Of a DNA stretch of 64,000 nt, positions 50,001 to 52,300 are shown piece by piece. A model generated the notes under the pieces. That model did no database searches. It was not told the DNA's origin and saw nothing but the letters and a program-made list of their open reading frames with translations. Where the stretch lies: contig NC_087254.1 in NCBI RefSeq assembly GCF_037042905.1, positions 14,493,103 through 14,557,102 of the forward strand, written 5' to 3'. Each line of letters opens with the position of its first letter. Within the stretch, counting starts at the first letter, position 1. The translations under genes were made by a program, and so were the position numbers. Origin of the DNA: Lytechinus pictus (lineage: Eukaryota; Echinodermata; Echinoidea; Temnopleuroida; Toxopneustidae).

Positions 50001-52186
50001 GAATACTTTCATGTGTCAGTGTGGATTTGTCATTTCTTTTTTAAATTTATTTTAATATTCAGATCTGTATGTGTATCCTTTTTCAACACTATGTTCCTTC
50101 TCTTCTCTACTGCATGTGCCAAATTGTTTGTTTTTTTGCTCATACTTCTTAAATAAATCATGAAAAAATTACATAAAGTCTAAATAAAAATATTTAAACA
50201 GACATACAAGAAAAAAAATGTTAGTTTGGGGTGATAGAAAATGTTAGAAGACAGTTGGGGGGGGGGGTGAGATAAATCAATTGTTTCTTTCTTGTCAATT
50301 TAAAAGCTGCAATTCACATTTGTGAATAATTAAGTAGTTGGTAGAACAATTCCTGCTTAAAGTTGCAGTCTGAATGGAATGCAGGATCGCCAAGAACAAA
50401 GCCCAGAGGCAGAGGTGGGGTTGGTTTTTTTAAGGCGGCATTTCCATCACGCTTTCTTGGAACCACAGATATTCGACGGCTCATGCAGCCCAAGTCTGTT
50501 CATTGTTGGGCCCCTCGACTTCAGATCAGTAAGTATTGCCATGCTCAAATGGAGGTAAGAAATTAATCTGAATGAAAATAAAAATATGAAAACAAAAGAA
50601 AATTAAAATGATAATGAATTAAATTAGATCTAGGCCATTCATTTTTAAAATAATAAAAAATTTAAGTTTGATTAGGCCAAAAGAAATCATGTTACATGAA
50701 TTTTCAACAGAATATAATCATCAAATAATAAATCAAGACTAAAGTAAATTACCTAAAGTAAAGGCTAAAATTAGGTTCGAGAAGATTCAGAAAGTTGTTG
50801 CGTCATTTGCCATTTTATTTCAATATTTTATTCAATCAAAATGAATGTGTGTCAGTGTGGGATGTATTTCTGATTTCTACATTTGTGTCTGGTTTTCAAT
50901 TCCTAATTTATAAAAAAGAAAAAGTTTTTTTAAATCAAAGAAATACCAGACATATCACGGTAGACGGTCTGCTACACAAATTCCAATGCGCAGGACTACA
51001 CACCGCGGGCAACCAAAAACCCTAGCAGCCGCCATAAATTAGCCCGCGAAACGCGTCGCCAAACTTCCCACGAAAATCCCACGAAACAAATAGCAAGGGC
51101 GTTTAACATTCGTCCGTGGCAAATGGTGGCAAGAAATGCTGCCATGAATGAGGTAAGAAATGAAAGCTTACGACTTCAATTTTCGAGTAGCATATGTATT
51201 TTTAGCGTAATATGTCTGATAATTCCATGAAAATAACATATAATGATGATTTGATGCATAAACTGTACTTACAGACTGTTTTAGTGCAATTTTTGTTCCG
51301 ATCTCGACCCTCCGTCGCAAGAGCTTACCGTGCAGTATAGCTGAATGCATTGGGAAGATGATGTCATCGTTTTCATTCCCATTGATATACGTTTACCATC
51401 CTAGACAGGAGACTCAAGTAGGGCTTGCCGTTATTGCTCGCACCGGCTCCCGAAGCAGCTTGTCGCCATTTTCGTACGCGAAAATGATGACGCGAAAATC
51501 GCGCCCTCTCGCGCTAGAGTAGCGTAACTATCTAAGCCAGCCCGGCCCAGGCCCCAGGCCAGGCTAGGCATAACTGAATAAATTATAAATGATTGAAAAA
51601 TATAAGTTCTGATTACAATTTACAGGTATACCCAAACTTTGGGGCATGCCAACTTTTGACTGGTACTGTACTGTGTACATATATAGCATAAGTATTACCT
51701 TGCATGTGTGTGAGTGATTAGCAATGTGAGCCGAGAGTGCGCTTCCGCATCGGCCGAAGCCTCGGCGGAGCGGAGGCCCGTTCCCGTACAAGACTTTACG
51801 ACAAAAAAAGTAACAAGTGGGACTGAAGAAAAAAATAGTCCGAAGGCGAAGAAAAGACAAATGATAAACACGAAATGCAATTGATAATAAAAGAATGATC
51901 AAATTCAAAAAGATAAGTGGAGGTAATTATCAAACTTGTGAACTTACCCCTGCTCAGAACGTGATTGCCGGGAAGATCTGGACAGTTTTTCATCTTTCCT
52001 TTTTGCTTGGAAACCATCAACAGATCCTTTTTTCAGAGGAGCTGTCGCTCGTTTCTGAATCTCAACGTTGGAAACATCGCCATTTCCAGAAATCTTGGAC
52101 TTGCTTGAAGACAAAGCTTTGCGAATATTACCCTTGGTCGTACTGGATACAGCTCTGCTGCTCGAAAACTTCTTTGCAGAACTCAT
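15893..52186 (-). CDS. SDS22-like leucine-rich repeat protein, complete, 16 exons, 571 aa
   Basis: Coding exons in transcript order: 52186-51948, 36906-36675, 35702-35613, 34478-34407, 33663-33605, 32687-32635, 32225-32083, 30554-30468, 28582-28511, 24076-24015, 23032-22909, 21789-21707, 20430-20312, 19113-19032, 16439-16299 and 15950-15893 (TAG). All have GT-AG ends and the phases agree throughout, summing to 1716 bases. Residues 1-165 are Ser/Arg/Lys-rich and probably disordered. Residues about 168-456 hold about twelve 22-residue LRRs such as LRVLDLSCNCIRNIENL and LTYLDISSNKLDSL, many of them one exon each, closing with a YHQELQASLLGLEILDG cap typical of SDS22-type proteins. The tail is Ser/Arg-rich. 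LRR proteins of this type are scaffolds, often in cilia, centrosomes or PP1 complexes. I cannot name the vertebrate orthologue. The start at 52184-52186 is the first Met of an open exon. The least certain junction is the donor at 36674 (GTGAGT), chosen because it keeps phase. Confidence 0.85.
16615..16894 (+). mobile_element. tRNA-derived SINE
   Basis: Head GCATCGTGGTCTAGTGGT, B box GTGGGTTCAATTCC, then CAACCCAGGTGAGGTAAATG and CAGCCGGGGTA. It ends in a TATTATTATATTATCC-type tail. It lies in the terminal region of the LRR gene, between exons 14 and 15. Confidence 0.85.
17211..17287. repeat. 32-bp direct repeat
   Basis: GGAAATTCGTGATCACTCTC followed by GCAAAAAGTGTT occurs at 17211-17242 and again at 17256-17287 without change, spaced 45 bases apart. 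Confidence 0.85.
17720..17996 (+). mobile_element. tRNA-derived SINE, full length
   Basis: Head GCATCGTGGTCTAGTGGTTC, B box GTGGGTTCAAATCC, signature AAGGTGAGGTGAATGGGTAC and GAGCTAAAGCCGGGGTAATA. The 3' end is AGCGCTTTATAAATCCAGC with a (TAT)n tail. Confidence 0.88.
18251..18628. mobile_element. MITE with GGCCGGTATTCAATTT ends
   Basis: Left GGGCCGGTATTCAATTTAAA is matched in inverse by CCAAAGTGAATACCGGACC on the right. The interior has paired AAGTATTTTATTTACC / TTAGCCAAA motifs. It directly abuts the next foldback element. Confidence 0.65.
18629..18811. mobile_element. Foldback MITE, ~70-bp arms
   Basis: GGCCGTTTCATAAAGCTGTT, then GTTAAGAGCGACTTTAAGAA and CGACTGGTGATCCTTTC at the left reappear in inverse order at the right, ending CGAACAGCTTTATGAAACA. 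The loop is about 45 bases. The whole unit can form a hairpin. Confidence 0.85.
19196..19479 (+). mobile_element. tRNA-derived SINE
   Basis: Head GTTGTGGCCCAGTGGATAAG, B box GTGGGTTCGAATGCC, signature ACCCAGGTGAGGTGAATGGG and AGCTAAAGCCGGGGTAATAA. The tail is (TTAT)n. It lies between exons 13 and 14 of the LRR gene, just upstream of exon 14. Confidence 0.85.
19680..19745 (-). mobile_element. 3' tail of a non-LTR retrotransposon
   Basis: A run of AATTC pentamers (19688-19708) leads into TTTTTATTGTCATGTCATTT. Read on the minus strand this is a 3' end with a (GAATT)n tail, as seen at 24640-24936 for another copy. Confidence 0.5.
20618..21196. mobile_element. MITE, ~580 bp, 'aagtccacc..aaaatgttgattt' inverted ends
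   Basis: The left end reads GGGCAAGTTCACCAAAATGT, then TGATTTGAA. The right end is its inverse, AAATCAACATTTTTCTGGGG, then TGGACTTGACC. Inner paired motifs are AATTTCATCAAAATCAGAT and its inverse near the other end. The interior has no coding capacity. It sits between LRR exons 12 and 13. Confidence 0.8.
22655..22905. mobile_element. MITE-like element, GGCGGATCC family
   Basis: AGCGGATCCAGGGGGG, then GGGGCACAGCTGGCCCCTGC and AAGTGTGCCCC with a C run, match the 7021-7305 copy closely. It abuts the donor of LRR exon 11 (GT at 22908), so it was inserted only a few bases into the intron. Confidence 0.6.
23128..23617 (-). mobile_element. Minus-strand tRNA SINE interrupted by a second SINE
   Basis: The minus-strand SINE is in two pieces. 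Its 3' part is at 23128-23232 and its body and head are at 23450-23617 (CCTACCGGGTACCCATTCAC, CCTGGGTCGAGTGCAGCAC, ending ACCATTAGACCAAGACGC, the inverse of the A box). A plus-strand SINE splits it. TAAAT on both sides of the break is the probable target duplication. Confidence 0.75.
23233..23449 (+). mobile_element. tRNA-derived SINE nested in another SINE, internally deleted
   Basis: Head CGTCGTGGTCTATTGGTTCT, then GTGGGTTCGACCCAGGTGAG. About 65 bases between B box and body that are present in the 17.7-kb copy are missing. It ends ATCCAGCTATTATTATTATT. Its 3' part is almost identical to the copy at 17720-17996. Confidence 0.82.
24182..24419. mobile_element. Tc1/mariner-type MITE with TA flanks
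   Basis: The left TIR ACAGTGGTGCTAAAAAGTTA is followed by GTGAACC. The right end is its inverse, ending CACTAACTTTTGAGCACAAC then TG. TA flanks both ends (24182-24183 and 24418-24419), matching Tc1/mariner target choice. Non-coding. Confidence 0.78.
24483..24630. mobile_element. Short MITE related to 13318-13440
   Basis: AAGTGTTTCATCATAATTTT at the left and CCTTTCATAAAACACTTCCC at the right are inverse ends. Inner CGTCCGACAAGTTGTCAG and CTGTCGGATAAAACAGG pair up. Confidence 0.6.
24636..24936 (-). mobile_element. 3' end of a non-LTR retrotransposon, left of the palindromic Tc1 element
   Basis: A run of AATTC pentamers at 24639-24663, then A-rich sequence lacking ORFs, is the 3' UTR and tail of a minus-strand non-LTR element. 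Its reverse-transcriptase C-terminus continues on the far side of the Tc1 element (27846-28319), so the Tc1 element interrupts it. Confidence 0.65.
25197..26240 (-). CDS. Tc1-family DD34E transposase, left arm
   Basis: 347 residues, uninterrupted. The N-terminus has the paired helix-turn-helix DNA-binding region (about residues 10-115: SETDVARALGMLEAGLSQRR, then VSHSVISRANQRH) with a GRPR-like SGRPVST hinge near 62. The catalytic domain has D158 in LFTDES, D249 in MDDN and E284 in SPDLNPIEHVWD. There are 34 residues between the second D and the E, the DD34E spacing of Tc1. The length is normal for Tc1 transposases (about 340). It catalyses cut-and-paste movement at TA sites. The start may be the Met at residue 6 (MPRHHL), which is shared with the right-arm copy. 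It differs from that copy at three residues (E/V, R/T, A/V). It could be functional. Confidence 0.93.
   Translation of the reverse strand: MPTTAMPRHHLSETDVARALGMLEAGLSQRRVARMMGVSHSVISRANQRHRETGLYSERPRSGRPVSTTPRDDRYLRNLSLRNRFHSARRLNNDFAAATGVIVSTQTIRNRLHRANMHARRPAQCVPLTPAHRRIRLNWAREHVRWTRQQWRRVLFTDESRFSLDHNDGRSRVWRRPGERFADPCIAEHDRYGGGSVMVWGGITYANRTRLYVVPGGAMTGVRYRDEVLEPIVVPFAENVGQNIIFMDDNARAHRARVVTEFLEGQGIERMEWPARSPDLNPIEHVWDMMGRSLEQLEAHPLGLQQLGVALEAAWDALDVRDINRLISSMRQRCEAVIAAGGGHTRY
26230..26552. repeat. Spacer of the palindromic element: two tandem ~167-bp subterminal repeats
   Basis: The unit beginning CTTGGCATTGCT at 26218 recurs at 26387, a period of 169. Each unit carries AAGTTGTTGATTGTA, AAAATGCTTTGGAAG and TGAAATTGAT. 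The units resemble the outer 3' subterminal sequence of the element in the same orientation (AGAGACAT, GTGAAATTGATT, GGACAG), so they are the inner subterminal repeat of the left copy, duplicated. The terminal CACTACTC is absent. Any promoters of the two transposases must lie here. Confidence 0.75.
26503..27585 (+). CDS. Tc1-family DD34E transposase, right arm
   Basis: An open frame of 360 residues with start options at 26503 and 26557. The second (MPRHHL) gives 342 residues and matches the conserved start of the family and of the left-arm copy; the first 18 residues come from spacer sequence and are doubtful. The HTH region, the hinge and the triad (LFTDES, MDDN, NPIE) are all intact with DD34E spacing. 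It reads rightward, away from the left-arm gene, with about 320 bases between the starts. It differs from the left-arm protein at three residues. The stop is followed by a shared 3' region and the right terminus. It could be functional. Confidence 0.93.
   Translation: MCEIDFIVFDGILDSWIAMPRHHLSETDVARALGMLEAGLSQRRVARMMGVSHSVISRANQRHRVTGLYSERPRSGRPVSTTPRDDRYLTNLSLRNRFHSARRLNNDFAAATGVIVSTQTIRNRLHRANMHARRPAQCVPLTPAHRRIRLNWAREHVRWTRQQWRRVLFTDESRFSLDHNDGRSRVWRRPGERFADPCIAEHDRYGGGSVMVWGGITYANRTRLYVVPGGAMTGVRYRDEVLEPIVVPFAENVGQNIIFMDDNVRAHRARVVTEFLEGQGIERMEWPARSPDLNPIEHVWDMMGRSLEQLEAHPLGLQQLGVALEAAWDALDVRDINRLISSMRQRCEAVIAAGGGHTRY
27846..28319 (-). pseudogene. C-terminal fragment of a non-LTR (CR1/L2-type) reverse transcriptase
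   Basis: A 132-codon frame (28319-27921) ends with SLRCRGIKLWNDLNNDIKQS then KTLNKF. This is the usual C-terminal signature after the RT domain of jockey/CR1/L2-type elements (G..LWN.L...IK....L..FK). Upstream residues FMYNYHSNLLPNIFNNLF also fit. The catalytic RT and endonuclease parts are missing. The 3' UTR and tail are found at 24636-24936, beyond the inserted Tc1 element. It is a 5'-truncated relic. Confidence 0.78.
28769..29510. mobile_element. TIR element, ~740 bp, CpG-rich ends
   Basis: The ends are a perfect 20-bp inverted repeat, AATTCTCGCTACCCCAAATA and TATTTGGGGTAGCGAGAATT. The outer quarters are rich in CpG and the centre is AT-rich. A 93-codon minus-strand ORF (29047-28766) runs across the left part but has no recognised domain. 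No clear target duplication. It lies in intron 8 of the LRR gene. Confidence 0.7.
30080..30345 (-). mobile_element. tRNA-derived SINE, minus strand
   Basis: Reading the minus strand from 30345: A-box region TTGTGGTCTAGTGGTTATGA, a B-box-like sequence, AGGTGAGGTGAAAGGGTACC and GCTAAAGCCAGGGTAATT, then TATAAGCAAGTATTAC. Same family as the copies at 11.5-19.2 kb, with an internal duplication GCAGTTAT. Confidence 0.78.
30840..31060. repeat. Dispersed repeat fragment related to 10055-10600
   Basis: GCACCGGTCAGCGAGGCGAC, GGGCAAGTCCCATGA and GCACAAATCTGCGTTCCGCT are inverse relatives of the 10.3-10.45 kb segment. Another fragment, with CTTCGCCCCTTGGG and CCAACCTCGGA, is at 31430-31550. Confidence 0.5.
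32261..32470. mobile_element. Foldback MITE, GGGGTGTTCCACAAAGACTT ends
   Basis: The left GGGGTGTTCCACAAAGACTT, then AAGTATGACT, is inverted on the right as AGTCATACTTAAATCTTTGT, then GAAACACCCC. A related element is at 34099-34288. It abuts the acceptor side of LRR exon 7. Confidence 0.8.
33170..33462 (-). pseudogene. Relic of a non-LTR retrotransposon C-terminus
   Basis: The 74-codon frame contains LISIEKHKSSYYGRQ, KKIMEGKIEDRRGRGQ and a basic stretch. This is the C-terminal pattern of many RTE/BovB- or CR1-like polyproteins (rechecked against the family pattern ..GKIEG.RGRGRQ..). Past the stop another frame gives NVVRLHRTKKYGKTMTSNL, matching the usual next segment. So it is a frameshifted, decayed end of an old insertion in LRR intron 4-5 territory. 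Confidence 0.55.
33845..34115. mobile_element. Foldback element with ~60-bp arms
   Basis: GTGACCACCCCCCTGATGTC, TTTTGATCTGGTCAGAGCAG and CTACAAGAAAGGCCCCCC at 33848-33910 recur almost perfectly in inverse at 34054-34114. Between them are poly-A/T and poly-C runs. GGGTCAGTCTGCACA also occurs twice as a direct repeat (about 33811 and 34022). It lies in the intron between LRR exons 4 and 5. Confidence 0.82.
34116..34288. mobile_element. Foldback MITE related to 32261-32470
   Basis: AATTTAAGTATGATTTAGAG, then TCGCATTTAAATGCC, pairs with GGCATTTAAGTGCGACTCTA and TCATACTTAAATCTTTGTAA. Its outer left end has merged with the neighbouring foldback element. Confidence 0.7.
34868..35095. mobile_element. 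Foldback MITE with 'gtgttgcaagaaa' ends
   Basis: GGGGTGTTGCAAGAAACTTG is inverted at the right as AAATATTTTCTTGCAACACC. ATTGATTGCAAAT recurs in both halves. A half-copy lies at 55409-55512 (CCGTTGCAGAAAGAGTTGAT and GTTGCGATTGATTGCAACTC). Confidence 0.68.
35812..35855 (+). mobile_element. SINE head fragment
   Basis: GGGGTCTAGTGGTTCTGACT matches the A-box end of the tRNA SINE family; the rest is missing. Confidence 0.4.
36101..36614. mobile_element. Tc1/mariner-type MITE with TA flanks
   Basis: It begins CAGTGTGTCCCACAAAAAAG and ends with the diverged inverse CTTTTTTCTAGGACGCGCTG. TA is on both sides (36101-36102, 36613-36614). No transposase remains. It is inserted about 60 bases downstream of LRR exon 2, within intron 2. 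Confidence 0.75.
37085..37439 (+). pseudogene. Broken Tc1-like transposase fragment (C-terminal part)
   Basis: The first frame carries FQKNNDPKHSSKLCKKYL, then WPSQSPDLNPIEMVWDEL, the second D and the E of a Tc1 DDE triad. After a frameshift near 37285 a second frame continues AEHLWELLQEAWKNISPDFL and RMPRVCHAILKARG to a stop at 37437-37439. The N-terminal half and both termini are missing. It belongs to a different Tc1 lineage from the palindromic element. It is inactive. Confidence 0.85.
37500..37917. other. Non-coding intron sequence, possibly old repeat
   Basis: No exon or known repeat is recognised, though phrases like GATCATGAAAATTGGACCAG suggest a dispersed repeat. Confidence 0.35.
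37918..38310. repeat. Tandem repeat, ~185-bp unit, about two copies
   Basis: AATTGCCTAATTAATATGCG type starts lie near 37930, 38110 and 38290. Each unit contains ATCACAAAATTTCACAGAG, TATGTTGTTCTTG and AATATTCATTTGTACATAAC. The copies are about 85% alike. Confidence 0.75.
38766..38930 (+). mobile_element. SINE (or pseudogene) with 7SL/Alu-like head
   Basis: GGGCGTTGTGGCGTGCGCCT, then GTAATCCAAGCTATGTGGGG, at 38770-38809 strongly resembles the 5' domain of 7SL RNA and of Alu (GTGGCGCG..CCTGTAATCCCAGCTA). A B-box-like GAGGTTCGAGCCCTGG follows at about 38829. The downstream part TTTCGGATGGTGACGTTAAA, then GGTCGGTCCC, resembles the shared core of several metazoan SINEs. It lies in LRR intron 1. 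Confidence 0.55.
38931..40519. other. Non-coding intron sequence
   Basis: No exon found. A C run lies at 39714-39731. The rest is unremarkable AT-rich DNA inside intron 1 of the LRR gene. Confidence 0.4.
40524..40905 (-). repeat. 3' LTR of the Gypsy element
   Basis: 382 bases, TGTGAGGATACGGG to CATCCCCTCACA, with inverted ends TGTGAGG/CCTCACA. It differs from the other LTR by A/C near 40551 and lacks the extra 42-bp copy. Confidence 0.93.
40906..40918 (-). other. Polypurine tract
   Basis: On the minus strand AGCAGGGGAGAT directly precedes the 3' LTR, as expected for the plus-strand DNA primer of an LTR element. Confidence 0.8.
40997..41026. repeat. 30-base T run (A run in element sense)
   Basis: An uninterrupted T30 lies in the element's 3' untranslated part, between the pol stop and the polypurine tract. 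Confidence 0.9.
41367..43985 (-). CDS. pol: Gypsy pol, second part: RT end, RNase H, integrase
   Basis: 872 residues. It opens just after the RT palm with YLGHEVSREGV, then RNase H (about residues 100-230) with LEVDAS, ELLGMKWA, FTDNNPL and VADGLSR carrying the acidic residues. Next is the integrase zinc finger (about 378-418) with HDQTGHQ and CNQCDRC, and the DDE core with AVDFTLLE, LHSDQGRNFE and PEGNGQAERFNR. The C-terminal part is Glu/Asp/Ser/Pro-rich. Integrase inserts the DNA copy into the genome. The frame differs from the upstream protease-RT frame, and the two overlap only at 43982-43985, so an indel between about 43990 and 44020 separates them. All catalytic motifs are otherwise intact. 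Confidence 0.93.
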   Translation of the reverse strand: MRYLGHEVSREGVQTDPDKIEVVRSWPTPRNLKELRSFLGFCSFYRRFVKGFSQIAGPLHSLVAIQVEKRKERKTTPFTWEPEHQAAFEELKEKLCQPPVLGYADFTRPFELEVDASLQGLGAVLFQRQGGKRLVIAYASRTLRGAEKNMERYSSMKLELLGMKWAISEKFRDYLIGSTFTVFTDNNPLAHLNSAKLGAVEQRWVGALSAFNFDVQYKPGASNMVADGLSRRPHASPDTAEEAIYTSDGCCMVVGATRLPEELQHTHVYSQFIQDKGEMQDNEEPSPTPAPFPNYSREQLEEFQLRDPTISKFRYYWERKEKPNREQRAIEDESVILLLRQMEKIREKGGLLYRVCDLENVWQLLLPRVLIKDVLKACHDQTGHQAVKRTTSLVRSRCYWPRMTMHIKDWCNQCDRCTKAKNPPRIREPMRGLTASRPNELLAVDFTLLEPDSTGKENVLVMTDAFSKYSLAVATRNQTAETTAKVLVREWFSKFGVPHRLHSDQGRNFESSLIQSLCRQYGIYKSHTTPYHPEGNGQAERFNRTLHDLLKTLPPEKKRRWSEFLPEVIYAYNATQHASTGFAPFYIMFGRDPKLPVDFLLGEESQHDTSNVNDWLANHTKVLQWAYQKAGERLDHEAAYRKAHYDKSAKERPLTVGTRVYLRSHPQGRHKIADGWQSTVYKVVSRPGEGAVYAIEKADGSGGPRTVNRRELKVCPVREQSDPVIPKTRQGRTRNTPQEQTDSISDDSSSAIEIVVRDLPAESTDEQPELHVRTPEPESSDEDDPPSPSTPEISEEDDPLSPPPRLRRSLRLTKGKHRNPLRLPRSAATANVINGNARVKPRAQNEHSGVLIDRLQSGINRQLHWDETSTSY
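43982..45631 (-). CDS. pol: Gypsy pol, first part: protease and reverse transcriptase
   Basis: Open from 45631 in the -1 frame relative to gag, with the first Met at 45466 (494 residues from there). It is therefore probably made as a gag-pol fusion, through the frameshift signal at 45519-45562. The protease region has VVDCGSQVTTI, with Cys where most retropepsins have Thr or Ser (D-S/T-G), and ILLGMNVL. RT motifs follow: LCVDYRKLNQKT, WFSTLDLLSGYHQV, PFGLCNAPGTFQRLM and the catalytic YLDD in LCYLDDILVYS. It ends prematurely at 43982 in the RT thumb because of a frame break. Without repair or a second frameshift, RNase H and integrase would not be made. Confidence 0.93.
   Translation of the reverse strand, partial: ESSSWGQSTYTEGWTVKQSATATGKLNTPRAESQALGVSSESESFERGSGNGERNMLIGICPTSIIFINGVELTSVVDCGSQVTTITSNCFQRSFSPSTLKKLNWISLSAANGTDIPYSGYFEADVTIAGITVPKRGILVTNTSHKPKHPILLGMNVLQGLPGETLAAVIGADASVVTSKRWIDKKSTVGLVRVAGRGKVRVPARSIQAIEVTGPTCPTQTAVIVDQIVQTPKGIILSPTLAHSCRGRIIVQLYNTTDEDIFLNPRTPIGSLQLASMIDDNSVVCQRMVASGDQQTDTGRMKLLETPGLLWKGLSEEQRQQAEALLLRNSDVFAASEEDLGHTETVTHQVRTVDEEPVKLPYRRIPPSQLEEVREHIQKLLEKKVIKESTSPYASPIVLVRKKDGSLRLCVDYRKLNQKTRKDAYPIPRIDESMDALHGAQWFSTLDLLSGYHQVAMDERDQHKTSFTTPFGLYEYVRMPFGLCNAPGTFQRLMQICLGDQFFSSVLCYLDDILVYSTTFEEQLERLDRVFDRLRKHGLKIRSFCSVQK
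45519..45562 (-). promoter_or_regulatory. -1 ribosomal frameshift signal at the gag stop
   Basis: In minus-strand sense the heptamer G GGA AAC (45562-45556) lies in the gag frame, immediately before the gag TGA (45555-45553). It is a classic X XXY YYZ slippery site. A 5-base spacer (TGAAT) follows, then a perfect 12-bp hairpin, ACACCCAGGGCT / AGCCCTGGGTGT with an 8-base loop, at 45550-45519. The pol frame is exactly -1 to gag and open across this point. All three parts of a canonical signal are present. Confidence 0.85.
45553..46497 (-). CDS. gag: Gypsy gag polyprotein
   Basis: 314 residues. The capsid-like retrotransposon gag domain occupies about residues 30-215 (for example IRPFSGTENMLVSDFVEDI and SVAQYAYALLALATRL). 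A coiled stretch follows, then one CCHC zinc knuckle, CHRCHRMGHYAREC, near 275-288, and a Gln/Arg-rich end. It packages element RNA. It is the first gene after a 105-base leader. The start at 46497 is the first Met after the leader, in TCATCTTCC context. The reading frame is intact. It ends one codon after the slippery site, so pol is reached by -1 frameshifting. Confidence 0.93.
   Translation of the reverse strand: MTTMEEMREELEKLSLELKSREVYFPPKEKKIRPFSGTENMLVSDFVEDIKAGIKLRKLTGESAIDYVLAHLEGSARQEVQHRPDREKKDADSIMNILLEAFGDKLNASQLMRQIYNRVQNEDESVAQYAYALLALATRLQRKPGAPESKNIIKEQFKDGLSDPVLRREVKRLFKEKPELSFLEARDWAVEMDEEELKGTNPRKKKCTTYQAEATAEMGKMVEGLTAAIKGQTELLDKMIVQQGIFNSRLSQLEETQDNARRFRRPPLDKNKIECHRCHRMGHYARECESPHPGGNPRTQRAGQSNSRQQQQGN
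46580..46600 (-). other. Primer-binding site
   Basis: Two bases inside the 5' LTR, minus-strand sense, lies TGGTAGTACGGATGGGG, complementary to a tRNA 3' end finishing in CCA. The tRNA species was not identified. Confidence 0.7.
46603..47026 (-). repeat. 5' LTR of the Gypsy element
   Basis: 424 bases with TG..CA ends. It is longer than the 3' LTR by exactly 42 bases: the unit starting GTCCACTGGAGCATATCGCT and ending CATTCCTTTT is present twice in tandem (about 46891-46974). Confidence 0.93.
47027..48700. other. Non-coding intron sequence with CpG-rich islands
   Basis: CpG and ATGACGTCAT (a CRE-type site) occur near 47413-47422, beside GCCATCTTGG (YY1-like), and CpG-rich DNA recurs at 48110-48300. 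This could be an alternative promoter region, but no convincing first exon follows. Confidence 0.35.
49119..49301 (+). CDS. Possible terminal exon of an unrecognised plus-strand gene
   Basis: A pyrimidine-rich tract ending CATCTACAG at 49118 is followed by 60 codons to a stop (EIFVARRLYHLMKTSVWIRP and so on, ending CRTTRCTFCSKIQLKL). AATAAA is at 49377-49382 and again at 49462-49467. No family is recognised and the other frames are not clearly worse. Upstream exons were not found. It may be a non-coding transcript's last exon, or chance. It is antisense to intron 1 of the LRR gene. Confidence 0.22.
   Translation, partial: EIFVARRLYHLMKTSVWIRPYHRNVRGPMKHCIRSAKLPLTRDICRTTRCTFCSKIQLKL
49316..49485. 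repeat. 85-bp tandem duplication
   Basis: TTTCTTATATTCATAACATT and the following sequence through AATAAATCACTTTACATGCA occur twice, 85 bases apart, nearly identical. Each copy includes one AATAAA. Confidence 0.85.
49593..49844. mobile_element. hAT-like MITE with 8-bp target duplication
   Basis: CAGTAGCGTACCTAGGAT at 49601 pairs with CATAGGTACGCTAGTG ending at 49836. GCTGCAGG flanks both ends (49593-49600, 49837-49844), an 8-bp duplication as in hAT elements. The interior is G- and C-run rich and non-coding. Confidence 0.82.
50360..51160 (+). other. Possible unassigned plus-strand exons and CpG-rich region
   Basis: A segment bounded by TTGCAG at about 50367 and a GTAAGT donor at about 50530 is open in more than one frame. 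A short ATGGTGGCAAGAAATGCTGC..GAG before GTAAGAAATG ends at about 51150, downstream of a CpG-rich stretch with GCCGCCAT. I do not recognise any product. These are only hints of a promoter or non-coding transcript. Confidence 0.2.
51400..51545. other. CpG-rich segment
   Basis: TACGCGAAAATGATGACGCG, then AAAATCGCGCCCTCTCGCGC: dense CpG between the LRR first exon and the rest of intron 1. It may be an unmethylated regulatory island. Confidence 0.35.
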
Positions 52187-52266
52187 TTTTAAGAAATCAA
52201 GCTAAAATTCAGAGGCATACTGAGTCTGAGATGAAATTCTCGAATTTGATTCCGTTGCGACGATCC

Positions 52267-52280
52267 GTTTCTATGGTAAG
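52267..52280. promoter_or_regulatory. X-box-like (RFX) site upstream of the LRR gene
   Basis: GTTTCTATGGTAAG matches 13 of 14 positions of the X-box consensus GTHNYYATRRNAAC. It lies about 80 bases upstream of the LRR start codon, the usual place for this site in ciliary genes. The match is by eye, and one such 14-mer can occur by chance. Confidence 0.4.
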
Positions 52281-52300
52281 CCATATGTAGATTAAGGAAA

